Below are positions 55,040 to 62,624 of a stretch of 64,000 nucleotides of DNA, in pieces. The stretch is taken from NCBI RefSeq assembly GCF_003258595.1, contig NZ_QHHQ01000003.1, forward strand, positions 744,001-808,000, written 5' to 3'. The translations under genes and the position numbers were made by a program. Under the pieces are notes generated by a model. That model worked only from the letters and a program-made list of their open reading frames with translations, had not been told where the DNA came from and searched no databases. The DNA comes from Acuticoccus sediminis (GTDB lineage: Bacteria; Pseudomonadota; Alphaproteobacteria; Rhizobiales; Amorphaceae). The first letter of the stretch is position 1; each line of letters starts with the position of its first letter.

Positions 55040-56197
55040 GTGCGAATAATCTCCGTCTCAGAGAAACCCTACCTGCTCTTGAGCTACCTGCAAGAGATCT
55101 CCCCCCTCATCGCGACTGACCGCGGCCGGATCTTCTATCTCGACGAGCCAAGTCAATCGGAGACAGAGCGCACATCGGACCTTGAAGAGAAGCTGAAACG
55201 GATTGTTGCGCAGAAGCCATCCGTGTCTGACTTCATCGTTCTCGACCGGTCCACCGAGGTCGGATGGATCTCGACAAAGCGGGCCGCCACTATCGCCGAA
55301 TTCTGCAGCGCGCACGACATCCCCATCTCGCAGTTCGTATACGTCTCACAGGACCGCAACGCTCCCGCCAGACTAGCCGAGTCATTCGCTAAGGTAGGTA
55401 GCGCACCGCCGCGATGGATCTAGTTCCACCACTATCTGGCGGACCTAGAAGCGGCCCACTCCGCCAGTATTGTCGGAACCCACGACTTCCAAGGTCTTTA
55501 CGGCGCGGACCCGCGCTTCCTCTTTCTCAACAATAAGGTGAGGCCACATCGCCTCGCTGCCGCGTCCTACGTGCTTTCGAAGCCCGCTCTCGCCGATCGG
55601 GCGATCATGTCCTTCAATGTCGACCGGGCGAAGCTGTTCGACATTGAGAGTGCATCCGAGGAGGTGCGAAGGCTGCTCCCAAGCTTCGCGGCCGCGGTCG
55701 AGGCGGAAAGGGCAAAGCTCGAGCAAATTGAGCCGATCATCGAGTCCGGCGGCTTGCTGCGCTTTCTGCCAGCGAAAGCACTATCACGGTCCCTGTTATG
55801 CCTGGTTGCCGAATCGGACTATTTCGGGACGATAAGGTTCACAGAGAAGTCCATCAAACCGATCATATTCCACCGCCCATTCCTCGTAGTCGGTAGCGCC
55901 GGCACGCTCGCCGAGATCCAAGATATGGGCTTCATCACGTTCGCCGAGCTGATCAACGAAGCGTACGACAATGAGCCCCAACCGGACCGACGCCTCATGA
56001 TGGTGATGAAGGAGCTCCACAACATCCTCGAATGGACATCGGCGCCGAAAGGGCGTCGCTACTTCCTCGACGCTGTCCGTCCTCGCCTCGTGGCCAACCA
56101 GCTCCACTTCCAGAATTCGATTAAGCGAACGATGTTGGAGCGGCTGCGCGGCGACTTGAGGTCGGTGATCTCCGCAACCGCTCATAATGGCGCGTAA
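55040..56197 (+). pseudogene. 385-codon conserved hypothetical gene with one in-frame amber codon
   Basis: GTG start with AAAGGAAG upstream. The frame runs 127 codons to TAG at 55421-55423 and continues in the same frame, with no other stop, to 56197. The text is continuous across the stop (SAPPRWI*FHHYLADLE). The second half contains RFTEKSIKPIIFHRPFLVVG and LAEIQDMGFITFAELINEAYD, a block I associate with phage-linked hypothetical, possibly glycosyltransferase-like, proteins. Either a recent nonsense mutation or two polypeptides (55040-55423 and from about 55538). Confidence 0.7.
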
Positions 56198-56299
56198 GCC
56201 GCGGACCTGAGAAACGACATGCATGGCACGATTCAGTCGGCAGTCCACGTCTCAGTTAACGGGCTCCCACCGGTTGAACTACGATCGGGCACGGTCTGA

Positions 56300-56482
56300 A
56301 TCACATGGAACGGCAACCGGTCGCACTCGCTTCTGCGCTCGAGGCTACCGCTGGACGTGCCCGCGATCGCCGAGCGCATCGGCCGGGACTACAATCCCAG
56401 CAAGTTCGGCGGGCGCGTCCCCCTGCGGTGCGTCACCTGTGGGAACAGGGATATAGGCCTTTCCCCTGAGCCAAAATTTTAA
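56300..56482 (+). pseudogene. Zinc-ribbon protein C-terminal fragment
   Basis: The frame after a TGA at 56297 reads LPLDVPAIAERIGRDYNPSK and VPLRCVTCGNRDIGLSPEPKF, then stops. The second half of a treble-clef/zinc-ribbon (CVTCG) and the preceding helix resemble small phage-associated zinc-ribbon proteins whose first CxxC half is missing here. No start codon in frame. Confidence 0.55.
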
Positions 56483-56575
56483 CCAGTCACTTCACATTGG
56501 GCCTTGAATTATGGGCTTCAGCCCATAAATTATGAGCATCGACAGGGCATGGCGCCCACATTGGAGGTCGATGCA

Positions 56576-56881
56576 ATGGAAACCAAGATCATCATCCCGA
56601 ACCTCGACAACGACGGCTCCAGCAACGCCGACGTTCTCGACCGCGCGATCGGCAACGTGTGCACCCTCTTCGGCGGTGCCACGGTCTATGCGGCCAAGGG
56701 CTATTGGCTCAACGACGAAGGCCGCCTCTACGAGGATGAGGTTTCCGTCATCGTCTCCGCGTCCACCGATGGCGACGCCGCTGTCGACGCTCTCCGCTCC
56801 CTCGCCCGCGACGTCCTCGCGGTCACCGATCAGGAAGCGGTCTTTATCTCCGTCGGCGGCAAGGCCGAAATCATCGAATGA
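56576..56881 (+). CDS. Hypothetical protein
   Basis: 101 residues from ATG 56576, GGAGG 8 nt upstream. Begins METKIIIPNLDNDGSSNADV with GNVCTLFGGATVYAAKGYWL and a C-terminal VTDQEAVFISVGGKAEII strand. Looks like a small alpha/beta protein. No family named. Followed by a UUCG hairpin and a second small gene. Confidence 0.65.
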   Translation: METKIIIPNLDNDGSSNADVLDRAIGNVCTLFGGATVYAAKGYWLNDEGRLYEDEVSVIVSASTDGDAAVDALRSLARDVLAVTDQEAVFISVGGKAEIIE

Positions 56882-56884
56882 GAC

Positions 56885-56904
56885 GGAGGGGCTTCGGCCC
56901 CTCC
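56885..56904 (+). other. UUCG-tetraloop hairpin between two genes
   Basis: GGAGGGGC-TTCG-GCCCCTCC, a perfect 8-bp stem with a TTCG loop, 4 nt after a stop codon. Very stable RNA element without a T run; probably limits transcript decay or readthrough. Confidence 0.7.
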
Positions 56905-56924
56905 CACTTCCAATGGAGGATCAG

Positions 56925-57371
56925 ATGCCTGTTGCAATCGTGTTTCACGACGACGGAACCGTGCCGGCGCTTTTCAGCGAGAAGAGCGACAAGCTGCTCG
57001 CCGCGCGAATCGGTGCCTTGCCTGGTGCGCCGCCGAACGCCGACATTGCCTCGCTCAGGGCGTGGCTCGCGTCGCTGCCTGACCCGTCGGGCTGGTTCGG
57101 GTCGGTGGAGGAAGCCAAGGCCTATGTGGCGCGGGTCCGCGCCGAGCATGTGATGGGCAAGGACGAGCTCCGATCTATCCGTGAAGCCACCGGCTTGAGC
57201 CGGGCAGCGTTCGGCGAGGCCCTGGGTTTCGGCGGCAACGACAACACTCGGCACAAGCAGGTGTTCGAGATGGAGTCCGGCGCGAAGCCGATCATGCCGG
57301 AGCGCGCCCGCCGGGCTCGGGCGCTATTCGCGGAGAATGAGCTGAAGCAGCATCCTAACGTTGCCGGCTGA
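56925..57371 (+). CDS. Hypothetical protein with C-terminal XRE-like HTH
   Basis: 148 residues from ATG 56925, GGAGG 5 nt upstream. N-terminal ~75 residues are unassigned. The C-terminal part MGKDELRSIREATGLSRAAF, then GFGGNDNTRHKQVFEMESG and MPERARRARALF, looks like an XRE-type helix-turn-helix as found in antitoxins and phage regulators. It converges on the lysis cassette. Confidence 0.7.
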   Translation: MPVAIVFHDDGTVPALFSEKSDKLLAARIGALPGAPPNADIASLRAWLASLPDPSGWFGSVEEAKAYVARVRAEHVMGKDELRSIREATGLSRAAFGEALGFGGNDNTRHKQVFEMESGAKPIMPERARRARALFAENELKQHPNVAG

Positions 57372-57412
57372 CAGGGTATGGCTGCGCTACGGGTGAAGGC
57401 CGCGGAAACGCA

Positions 57413-57450
57413 AAAAGGGCCGCCCCCTGCCGAAGCAAGGAGCGACCCTT
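57413..57450 (-). terminator. Terminator of the prophage lysis cassette
   Basis: On the minus strand AAGGGTCGCTCC pairs with GGGGCGGCCCTT (12 positions, two G-U) around a loop of about 14 nt, then TTTG. It lies 42 nt beyond the last minus-strand lysis gene and between convergent units. Confidence 0.6.
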
Positions 57451-57492
57451 CGCGGAGGCGTAAACCTCCGAAAAGACACAATTTGAAGATGG

Positions 57493-57816
57493 CTACTGGC
57501 GCCGGCCAGCCCTGATGGTTTCCTGCGTGAGGTCCTGGATCTCGCGCTCGAGGCTCTCCATCGCGTGCGTCGTCTCGCGCCGGCTCTGGTGAATGGCCCT
57601 GGTGTTGTCTTCGAGCGCCTCGGTATGGGCGACGAACGCTGCCTCGAGCTGTTCCGCCTTGGAGTTGTCGATGACGGCGCCGGCGAGCTGCATGGGCTCG
57701 CCTTGGCCGTCCGCGGTTCTCGTACCGAGCTTCCGGCTGACCCACGCCAGGGCGAGAGCCCCGACGATCATGATCCCGTTGAAGACCTCGGTGAGGTTGA
57801 TGTCCGGCCACTTCAT
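57493..57816 (-). CDS. Phage membrane-anchored coiled-coil protein
   Basis: 107 residues: an N-terminal membrane helix (FNGIMIVGALALAWVSRKL), then a long charged helix (ETTHAMESLEREIQDLTQET). In the lysis cassette this layout suggests a spanin-like or accessory lysis protein (inference). No named family. Confidence 0.6.
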   Translation of the reverse strand: MKWPDINLTEVFNGIMIVGALALAWVSRKLGTRTADGQGEPMQLAGAVIDNSKAEQLEAAFVAHTEALEDNTRAIHQSRRETTHAMESLEREIQDLTQETIRAGRRQ

Positions 57817-57822
57817 CCGGGC

Positions 57823-58272
57823 CTACCGCGCGGACTTGCCGATGTCGGAGAACGACCTGTGCACGTTGACCAACTCCAGGAGCAAGAGGGTCGAATGGAC
57901 AGCCACTGCGGTCCATGCGCCCTCGCCGGCACCTGCCGCGATCGCGAACCCCAGCGTGACCTGCGACCAGAAAGCGACCCCGACGAACGATGCGAAGGCC
58001 CGAAGGTGCGGCGACTTCGTGAAGCCTCGGAACGTGCCATTGACCATGAGCGCGGTGAAGCGGATGAAGGCGCACAGGATTGCAATGCTGGACCAGACGC
58101 GCTCATCGGCCCACCGAGCCAGCTCGGCAAAGGACGGAGAGCTATCGAAGATGTCCGGCTGAGCCATCAGGGCCACGCCCATCCAGAAGGTCGGGTGGAC
58201 CATCACCCACTCGGACACGCGAATCGGGAAGTGATCTGCGACGCCTCTGGAGATCCGCCGGACGATCAGCAT
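57823..58272 (-). CDS. Phage integral membrane protein
   Basis: 149 residues with about four membrane helices (FWMGVALMA, VWSSIAILCAFIRFTALMV, AFASFVGVAFWSQVTLGFAIAA, WTAVAVHSTLLLLELV). Its ATG overlaps the stop of the preceding 28-codon gene (TGATG). Common as an unnamed gene next to holins in rhizobial prophages; may be a second holin. Confidence 0.65.
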   Translation of the reverse strand: MLIVRRISRGVADHFPIRVSEWVMVHPTFWMGVALMAQPDIFDSSPSFAELARWADERVWSSIAILCAFIRFTALMVNGTFRGFTKSPHLRAFASFVGVAFWSQVTLGFAIAAGAGEGAWTAVAVHSTLLLLELVNVHRSFSDIGKSAR

Positions 58273-58358
58273 CAAACCGGCACCCGATCATCCGGAAGGA
58301 GGACGCCGTTGAAACGGCGCCCCATCCCCATGCGGTACATCTTGGCTCGGAAGTGCAT
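58272..58358 (-). CDS. 28-residue overlapping phage gene
   Basis: MHFRAKMYRMGMGRRFNGVL continuing to LLPDDRVPV. Its ATG overlaps the holin stop (TGATG at 58360-58356) and its own stop overlaps the next gene's ATG (TGATG at 58274-58270), so the three genes are translationally linked without a gap. The peptide is basic and hydrophilic in the middle. No known family; the exact overlaps argue that it is translated. Confidence 0.6.
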   Translation of the reverse strand: MHFRAKMYRMGMGRRFNGVLLPDDRVPV

Positions 58359-58864
58359 CAGGTGAGGCCCCCTTCGCCGGGGCTGTACGGGGGGGCGGCC
58401 GGCGCCGGTGTCGCCTTCGCGATCGCCTCGGCTCCACCGGTCCAGTCCTCCACCATCTCGTGCGCCAGGCGCCGGACGTTATCGGCGGTCATCCCGAGCA
58501 CCTTGAGCCCGTCGGGAAGCTGCTCGGCCGCGTAGTCCACGAGCCGATTGACGACCTCGCTCTTGGTCGTGAAGTCGATGGTGCCAGGTAGGCGACTTCC
58601 GAGCTCAGCCCGAAGCTTGCGCTCCAGAGCGATCTCCAGTCGCGCTGCGGCCGCGTTGAGCGCCTCCTGGTCCACCTTCACGCCGTACTTCTCGGCGGTC
58701 TTGCCGGCCTTGGCGATGAGCCAGAGCATCCCGGCTCCGACGGCGGAGGCGACGATGGTCGCGAGCGTCTCGGTGAACACGTTGACGACCGGGGCGAAGT
58801 CGGCCGCCGCGGCCGGCGTGCATGCGAGCGCGAGCGCGCCCGCCATGATGAGCGTTCGTTGCAT
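58358..58864 (-). CDS. Phage holin, LLH-type
   Basis: 168 residues from ATG 58864 (AGGTGAG about 7 nt upstream). Hydrophobic N-terminus (signal-like LIMAGALALACTPAAAA), a membrane helix (FTETLATIVASAVGAGMLWLIA) and then a long helix KYGVKVDQEALNAAAARLEI ALERKL, the layout of LLH-family holins. A Pro/Ala tail ends the protein. It releases the endolysin encoded upstream. Confidence 0.72.
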   Translation of the reverse strand: MQRTLIMAGALALACTPAAAADFAPVVNVFTETLATIVASAVGAGMLWLIAKAGKTAEKYGVKVDQEALNAAAARLEIALERKLRAELGSRLPGTIDFTTKSEVVNRLVDYAAEQLPDGLKVLGMTADNVRRLAHEMVEDWTGGAEAIAKATPAPAAPPYSPGEGGLT

Positions 58865-58935
58865 CAGGGTTCTCACCTGTGATCGTGGGATAGGCGGGCT
58901 GTCGGGTCGGCGCGCGGCGCCCGCGGACGCGGCCG

Positions 58936-58955
58936 GATCAGATCAGATCAGATCA
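58936..58955. repeat. GATCA pentanucleotide tandem repeat, four copies
   Basis: Four perfect GATCA units span the last codons and stop of the endolysin gene; the stop TGA falls at 58948-58950. Slippage that keeps at least two units would leave the protein end unchanged. Confidence 0.85.
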
Positions 58956-59769
58956 GGTTGACGTAGGCGGAGTGGACCCAGCCCAGCTCGGGATGGCTGG
59001 CCGCCTTCACCAGGTGCCAGCGCGCCTCCGGGAAGCCATTGGCGTAGACGCCGGACCGGATGACCTCGATGGTGTCGCCGTGGTTGAGGACGGCGATGAC
59101 GTTGTCGTTGTTGGACGGCCACCGGCGCAGGTTGAGGCCGTCCACGGAGACGGTGCCGTCGGCGTCGGGATCCGCGTCTATCGGATCTGGGTCCGCATTG
59201 CCCTTGGCAATCGACCGGAACTTCTCGAGCGGAAAGAGCGGCGTGGTGTCGTACTTCCGCCCGGGCGAGATCTCGAAGTGAGCGGCGAGCTCAGTGATGC
59301 CGTAGTGGCGGCAGATGGCGGTGACGATCTCCGCGCCGGTCTCGATCTGCGCCTCGGTGTACGGCAGCGCCATCACGTGGCCGTGGTACTCGGAATAGCA
59401 GTCCTCGGCCTCGTCGTAGCGGCGCCCTGTCCAGGCGGCGCCATGCTTGTCGAGGATGCCGGGGTTGTCGAACTCGATCCCGATCGAAAAGCCGTTGCAG
59501 TACTGGCGGCCCTTCCAGGACGACGAGCCGGCATGCCAGAGCTTCTGATTGAACGCGCCCATCTGGACGATGTCGCCGGCACGGCCGATGAGGAGATGCG
59601 CCGCCGCCTTGGCCGCCGGGTTCGTCATCCAGCTTTCCGAGCTGGAGAACGACGAGCCGGCGGTGTCGTGGACAATGATCAGCTCCGGGGTGATCGTGCC
59701 GGACGACCTGTTCGGGGTCGCGTTCCACCGGACACCGTCGAGGCGGTGGTTCTTGATGGCGAATGTCAT
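58948..59769 (-). CDS. Phage endolysin, N-acetylmuramoyl-L-alanine amidase with SH3-like domain
   Basis: 273 residues from ATG 59769 (GGAGAGG upstream). Amidase_2 domain: ELIIVHDTAGSSFS and AAHLLIGRAGDIVQMGAFNQ with the His in KLWHAG; GFSIGIEFDNPG; and AHFEISPGRKYDTTPLFPLE with the zinc ligand His and catalytic region. An acidic linker (DPDPIDADPDADG) joins a C-terminal SH3-like domain (LNLRRWPSNNDNVIAVLNHG). It cleaves the peptidoglycan amide bond at lysis. Confidence 0.92.
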   Translation of the reverse strand: MTFAIKNHRLDGVRWNATPNRSSGTITPELIIVHDTAGSSFSSSESWMTNPAAKAAAHLLIGRAGDIVQMGAFNQKLWHAGSSSWKGRQYCNGFSIGIEFDNPGILDKHGAAWTGRRYDEAEDCYSEYHGHVMALPYTEAQIETGAEIVTAICRHYGITELAAHFEISPGRKYDTTPLFPLEKFRSIAKGNADPDPIDADPDADGTVSVDGLNLRRWPSNNDNVIAVLNHGDTIEVIRSGVYANGFPEARWHLVKAASHPELGWVHSAYVNLI

Positions 59770-59905
59770 GAGGGTCCTCTCCCTGCGGCTGCTTCGTGCA
59801 GCCCTGAGGGGCGCTGAAACGAAAAGGGCGACCCGATGGCCGCCCTTGGCGTTGTTGTCTGTGGCTGGTCGGATATGCTGACCCAGCTTAGGCTTGGGAG
59901 TTGAT

Positions 59906-60910
59906 GTGAAGATCGCCTTGCTAGTGATCGCCTCCAATGAGGCGGCGTATATTGCGGAGTTCGTCTACCACCATCTTCGGCATGGCTTCGCTCCGATATC
60001 GATCTACGTGAACAATACAGATGATCGAACCGTCGAAATCCTTGCGGCGATCTCTAAGGCGAACAGCGATATTCAGTTCTTGCTCGAGGACCCGGCCAAT
60101 CCGATCCCCAAGTCGAAGGACTTTCAGCCTACGGCCTACCGGAGACTGGTCGATGCGCTTGGCGTCAGCGCCGACTATTTCGCTGCCCTTGATGTCGACG
60201 AGTTCTGGTGCCCTGCCGGGCTGACCGCTTCCGTGCAGTCCTATCTCGCAGACGTCGGCCAGCCCGACGTCGCGTGCGCGAACTGGGTGATGCCGGTGAA
60301 CGACGAGCGCCCATTTGCGTCGCTGGCCGACCAGGATGTCGTCGGGCACATCAACTCGCACATCAAGTCGATCTGGCGGGCGGACCTGCCGGTTCGCCGG
60401 TTCCACCCTCATCACCCGGTCCTGGACGGTGCGGTCACGACGCACGTCGCGAGCGGCCATCGGCTGGGCTCGTCCAACAGCAAGACTGTCGCCATGCCGA
60501 CGAGCGTTGGGCCGGCGTTCGTCTACCATCGGATGCACAGGAGCTTGATCGAGTACCTCGCCCTGTTGAGCCGCGGCCGCCCGAGAAGCACGGAAGTCTT
60601 CAAGACGAACCGAGCTGGATACCGGTACTACATCAACAAGAAGTTCGCGTCGCAGTTGGATGCACCCAAAGACGCCAGGGCCCGCTGGGCCGCCGGTTAT
60701 CGAGAGTTTTTCAAGTACTGCAAGATCGATGATCTGATCCGCGCCGCGCGCCTCGACACAATCGATCGCGCGGTCGCTGCCGTGGAAACCTATCGGGCCT
60801 TGGACGACGACACCAAGCTCTACTACGAGCAACCATTCCGGCTTGTGAACTTCGAGAAGGCGCTGGCCCAGGCCGAGGCAGCGCGCGCGGAGATCATGGC
60901 CAACGCCTAG
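59906..60910 (+). CDS. Glycosyltransferase (GT2/GT92-like), probable prophage moron
   Basis: 334 residues from GTG 59906, GGGAG 6 nt upstream. N-terminal ALLVIASNEAAYIAEFVYHH is the start of the GT-A fold (GT2 family 'glycosyl transferase family 2_4'/GT92-like). FAALDVDEFWCP supplies the DxDEF metal/sugar-nucleotide motif, and HPHHPVLDG and FVYHRMHRSL follow. On the opposite strand to the tail and lysis genes between which it sits, so it may be a lysogenic-conversion gene modifying surface glycans (inference). Confidence 0.82.
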   Translation: MKIALLVIASNEAAYIAEFVYHHLRHGFAPISIYVNNTDDRTVEILAAISKANSDIQFLLEDPANPIPKSKDFQPTAYRRLVDALGVSADYFAALDVDEFWCPAGLTASVQSYLADVGQPDVACANWVMPVNDERPFASLADQDVVGHINSHIKSIWRADLPVRRFHPHHPVLDGAVTTHVASGHRLGSSNSKTVAMPTSVGPAFVYHRMHRSLIEYLALLSRGRPRSTEVFKTNRAGYRYYINKKFASQLDAPKDARARWAAGYREFFKYCKIDDLIRAARLDTIDRAVAAVETYRALDDDTKLYYEQPFRLVNFEKALAQAEAARAEIMANA

Positions 60911-61896
60911 ACCTGCAGCTCGGCGTCAATGTCGGTGGTGTAGCCGCCACCTTTCGAGAAGCTGTGGCGGACCGTCTTGGCGATGAACGGGACCCCATCC
61001 ACGCCCGGGCGGACGCCGGCGAGGGTGACCGACTGGCCGGCGGCGACCGCCGGGTTGCCTATGATGGTGACCGACAGACGCTTGGTGGCGCGCTGCAGAT
61101 CCTTCGCCTTGCTGTCGGCCGCCTTCTTCGCCTCGTCCTGCGTCGCGAATATCTCACCGATGCGATAAATCGCTTCGGCGTCGTCGTCCGCGATGGCCTC
61201 CTCGATCTTCCGCTTCGCCTCGGCCTTGTCCTGCCAGAACGCCTCGACCTTCTGGTGCGACGGGCGATCGTCGGCGGTGAACCGGCACGTGCCCTGGACG
61301 ATGACCGACGGCGTGATGACGAAGCCGGGGATCGACACTCCGGCCGCCGTCTGGCCGCTGCCGCGCTCGGCGAAGATCAGCGACCCGTTCTTGACCGTGA
61401 AGAGCGCGTTGAAGCGCGCCGCCAGGCGCTCGAGGAAATGGATGTCGCCCTCGTCGACCTGGCCCACCCACGGGAGCACGGTGGACCCGACCGAACCGCT
61501 CACCTTCGCGGCGAGGCCGTGCTCGCCGGCGATCTCCTCGACGATGGTGCTCAACGGCTTCTCGTCCCAGTGCCGGGACTTGTTCTGCTTCATCTTCGCC
61601 CGGATGTCGGCGGAGGACCCGCCGATCCGCATCGCGTAGGGGAGGCACTCCACCTCGACGGTATCGACTGTGTACCGGCCGAGCAGCACCGGTGCCCCGT
61701 AGCCCAGCGCGACGGTGACCGGGTCGCCCGTGTTCGGGATCGCCAGCATCCCGGCCTCCCACCCGTCGTTCAGGTGGATCGAGACCGTGTCGTTGCTGGT
61801 GCCCTCGGCGTCGGTGACGTCGATCGAGACCAGGCGCGAGTAGAAGGGCGAACCCATCACCTGTCCGCCGACGGTGACGATCGCGGATGGCTGCAT
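60907..61896 (-). CDS. Phage late control gene D protein (P2-like tail)
   Basis: 329 residues. Family blocks: LVSIDVTDAEGTSNDTVSIHL, the PYAMRIGGSSADIRAKMKQNKSR region, DIHFLERLAARFNALFTVKNG and a C-terminal AAGQSVTLAGVRPGVDGVPF. P2 gpD forms the hub under the tail tube in contractile-tail phages. Its stop overlaps the end of the convergent glycosyltransferase gene by 4 nt. Confidence 0.9.
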   Translation of the reverse strand: MQPSAIVTVGGQVMGSPFYSRLVSIDVTDAEGTSNDTVSIHLNDGWEAGMLAIPNTGDPVTVALGYGAPVLLGRYTVDTVEVECLPYAMRIGGSSADIRAKMKQNKSRHWDEKPLSTIVEEIAGEHGLAAKVSGSVGSTVLPWVGQVDEGDIHFLERLAARFNALFTVKNGSLIFAERGSGQTAAGVSIPGFVITPSVIVQGTCRFTADDRPSHQKVEAFWQDKAEAKRKIEEAIADDDAEAIYRIGEIFATQDEAKKAADSKAKDLQRATKRLSVTIIGNPAVAAGQSVTLAGVRPGVDGVPFIAKTVRHSFSKGGGYTTDIDAELQV

Positions 61897-61900
61897 GGCG

Positions 61901-62125
61901 TCAGTCCCAGAGGCGGATCAGGTCGGGCTGCGCCCGCGCGCTCTTTTGCTCGACGGGTGGACACACGACCTTGGTGCCGATCGGCAGGACCGGTCCGATA
62001 TCGTTGAGGCGGCGGTTCGCGGCCATGATCAGCTCGGTCACGCCGGCGGTTTTGCCATAGTGGCGATAGGCGATGGCGTCGATCGTGTCGTCCTGCAGCG
62101 CCTTGATGGTGACGGGCGAGGGCAT
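61901..62125 (-). CDS. Phage tail protein X (LysM-like)
   Basis: 74 residues. DTIDAIAYRHYGKTAGVTEL and LPIGTKVVCPP are the P2 gpX pattern, a LysM-like fold in the tail hub. Located between U and D, as in many P2/Mu-like phages. Confidence 0.92.
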   Translation of the reverse strand: MPSPVTIKALQDDTIDAIAYRHYGKTAGVTELIMAANRRLNDIGPVLPIGTKVVCPPVEQKSARAQPDLIRLWD

Positions 62126-62134
62126 GGCGCGCTC

Positions 62135-62569
62135 CTACGTGAAGAGGCGGATCGCGCCGCCGATGACAGAGCCGCTGGTGATGCCCGGGTAGCGGCGCAG
62201 GTGGATCCCATACTGGTCGACGCGCGCGCGGCCGCGTCCGGAGAACGTGTCCTGGCGGCTGTCGACGTCCTCGACGACGAACAGACCGAACACCACACCC
62301 CCCAGCGAGATCAGCGGGACGGGGACGCCGGAGACGGCAAGCGCCTCGATCCCCGCCTTCTCGGCCTGACCACCGAACTCCTCGGGATGGAGGACACCCT
62401 TGATCGACACCGTCTGCTTGGACGGGCCGAGGTACTGAAGCGCGTCCCAGCCCTGCGCGGTCTTGATCTCCGCCCACCCGGTCTCCATCCCGGTCTCCAG
62501 GTCACGGAAGGCGAAGCCGAGGGCCTCGAAGGCGTATGGCCCCAGGATCAGAACAGAAGGTCCGGCCAT
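62135..62569 (-). CDS. Phage tail protein U (P2-like)
   Basis: 144 residues. GWAEIKTAQGWDALQYLGPS, QTVSIKGVLHPEEFGG and PVPLISLGGVVFGLFVVEDV match the gpU pattern (tail terminator-associated protein of P2-like phages). Ends 9 nt before gene X. Confidence 0.9.
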   Translation of the reverse strand: MAGPSVLILGPYAFEALGFAFRDLETGMETGWAEIKTAQGWDALQYLGPSKQTVSIKGVLHPEEFGGQAEKAGIEALAVSGVPVPLISLGGVVFGLFVVEDVDSRQDTFSGRGRARVDQYGIHLRRYPGITSGSVIGGAIRLFT

Positions 62570-62624
62570 CGCTCACCTCGGCTTCAGGGGTTGGCCTGGG
62601 CAGCGGGGAGCCGCCCTGGCATGG

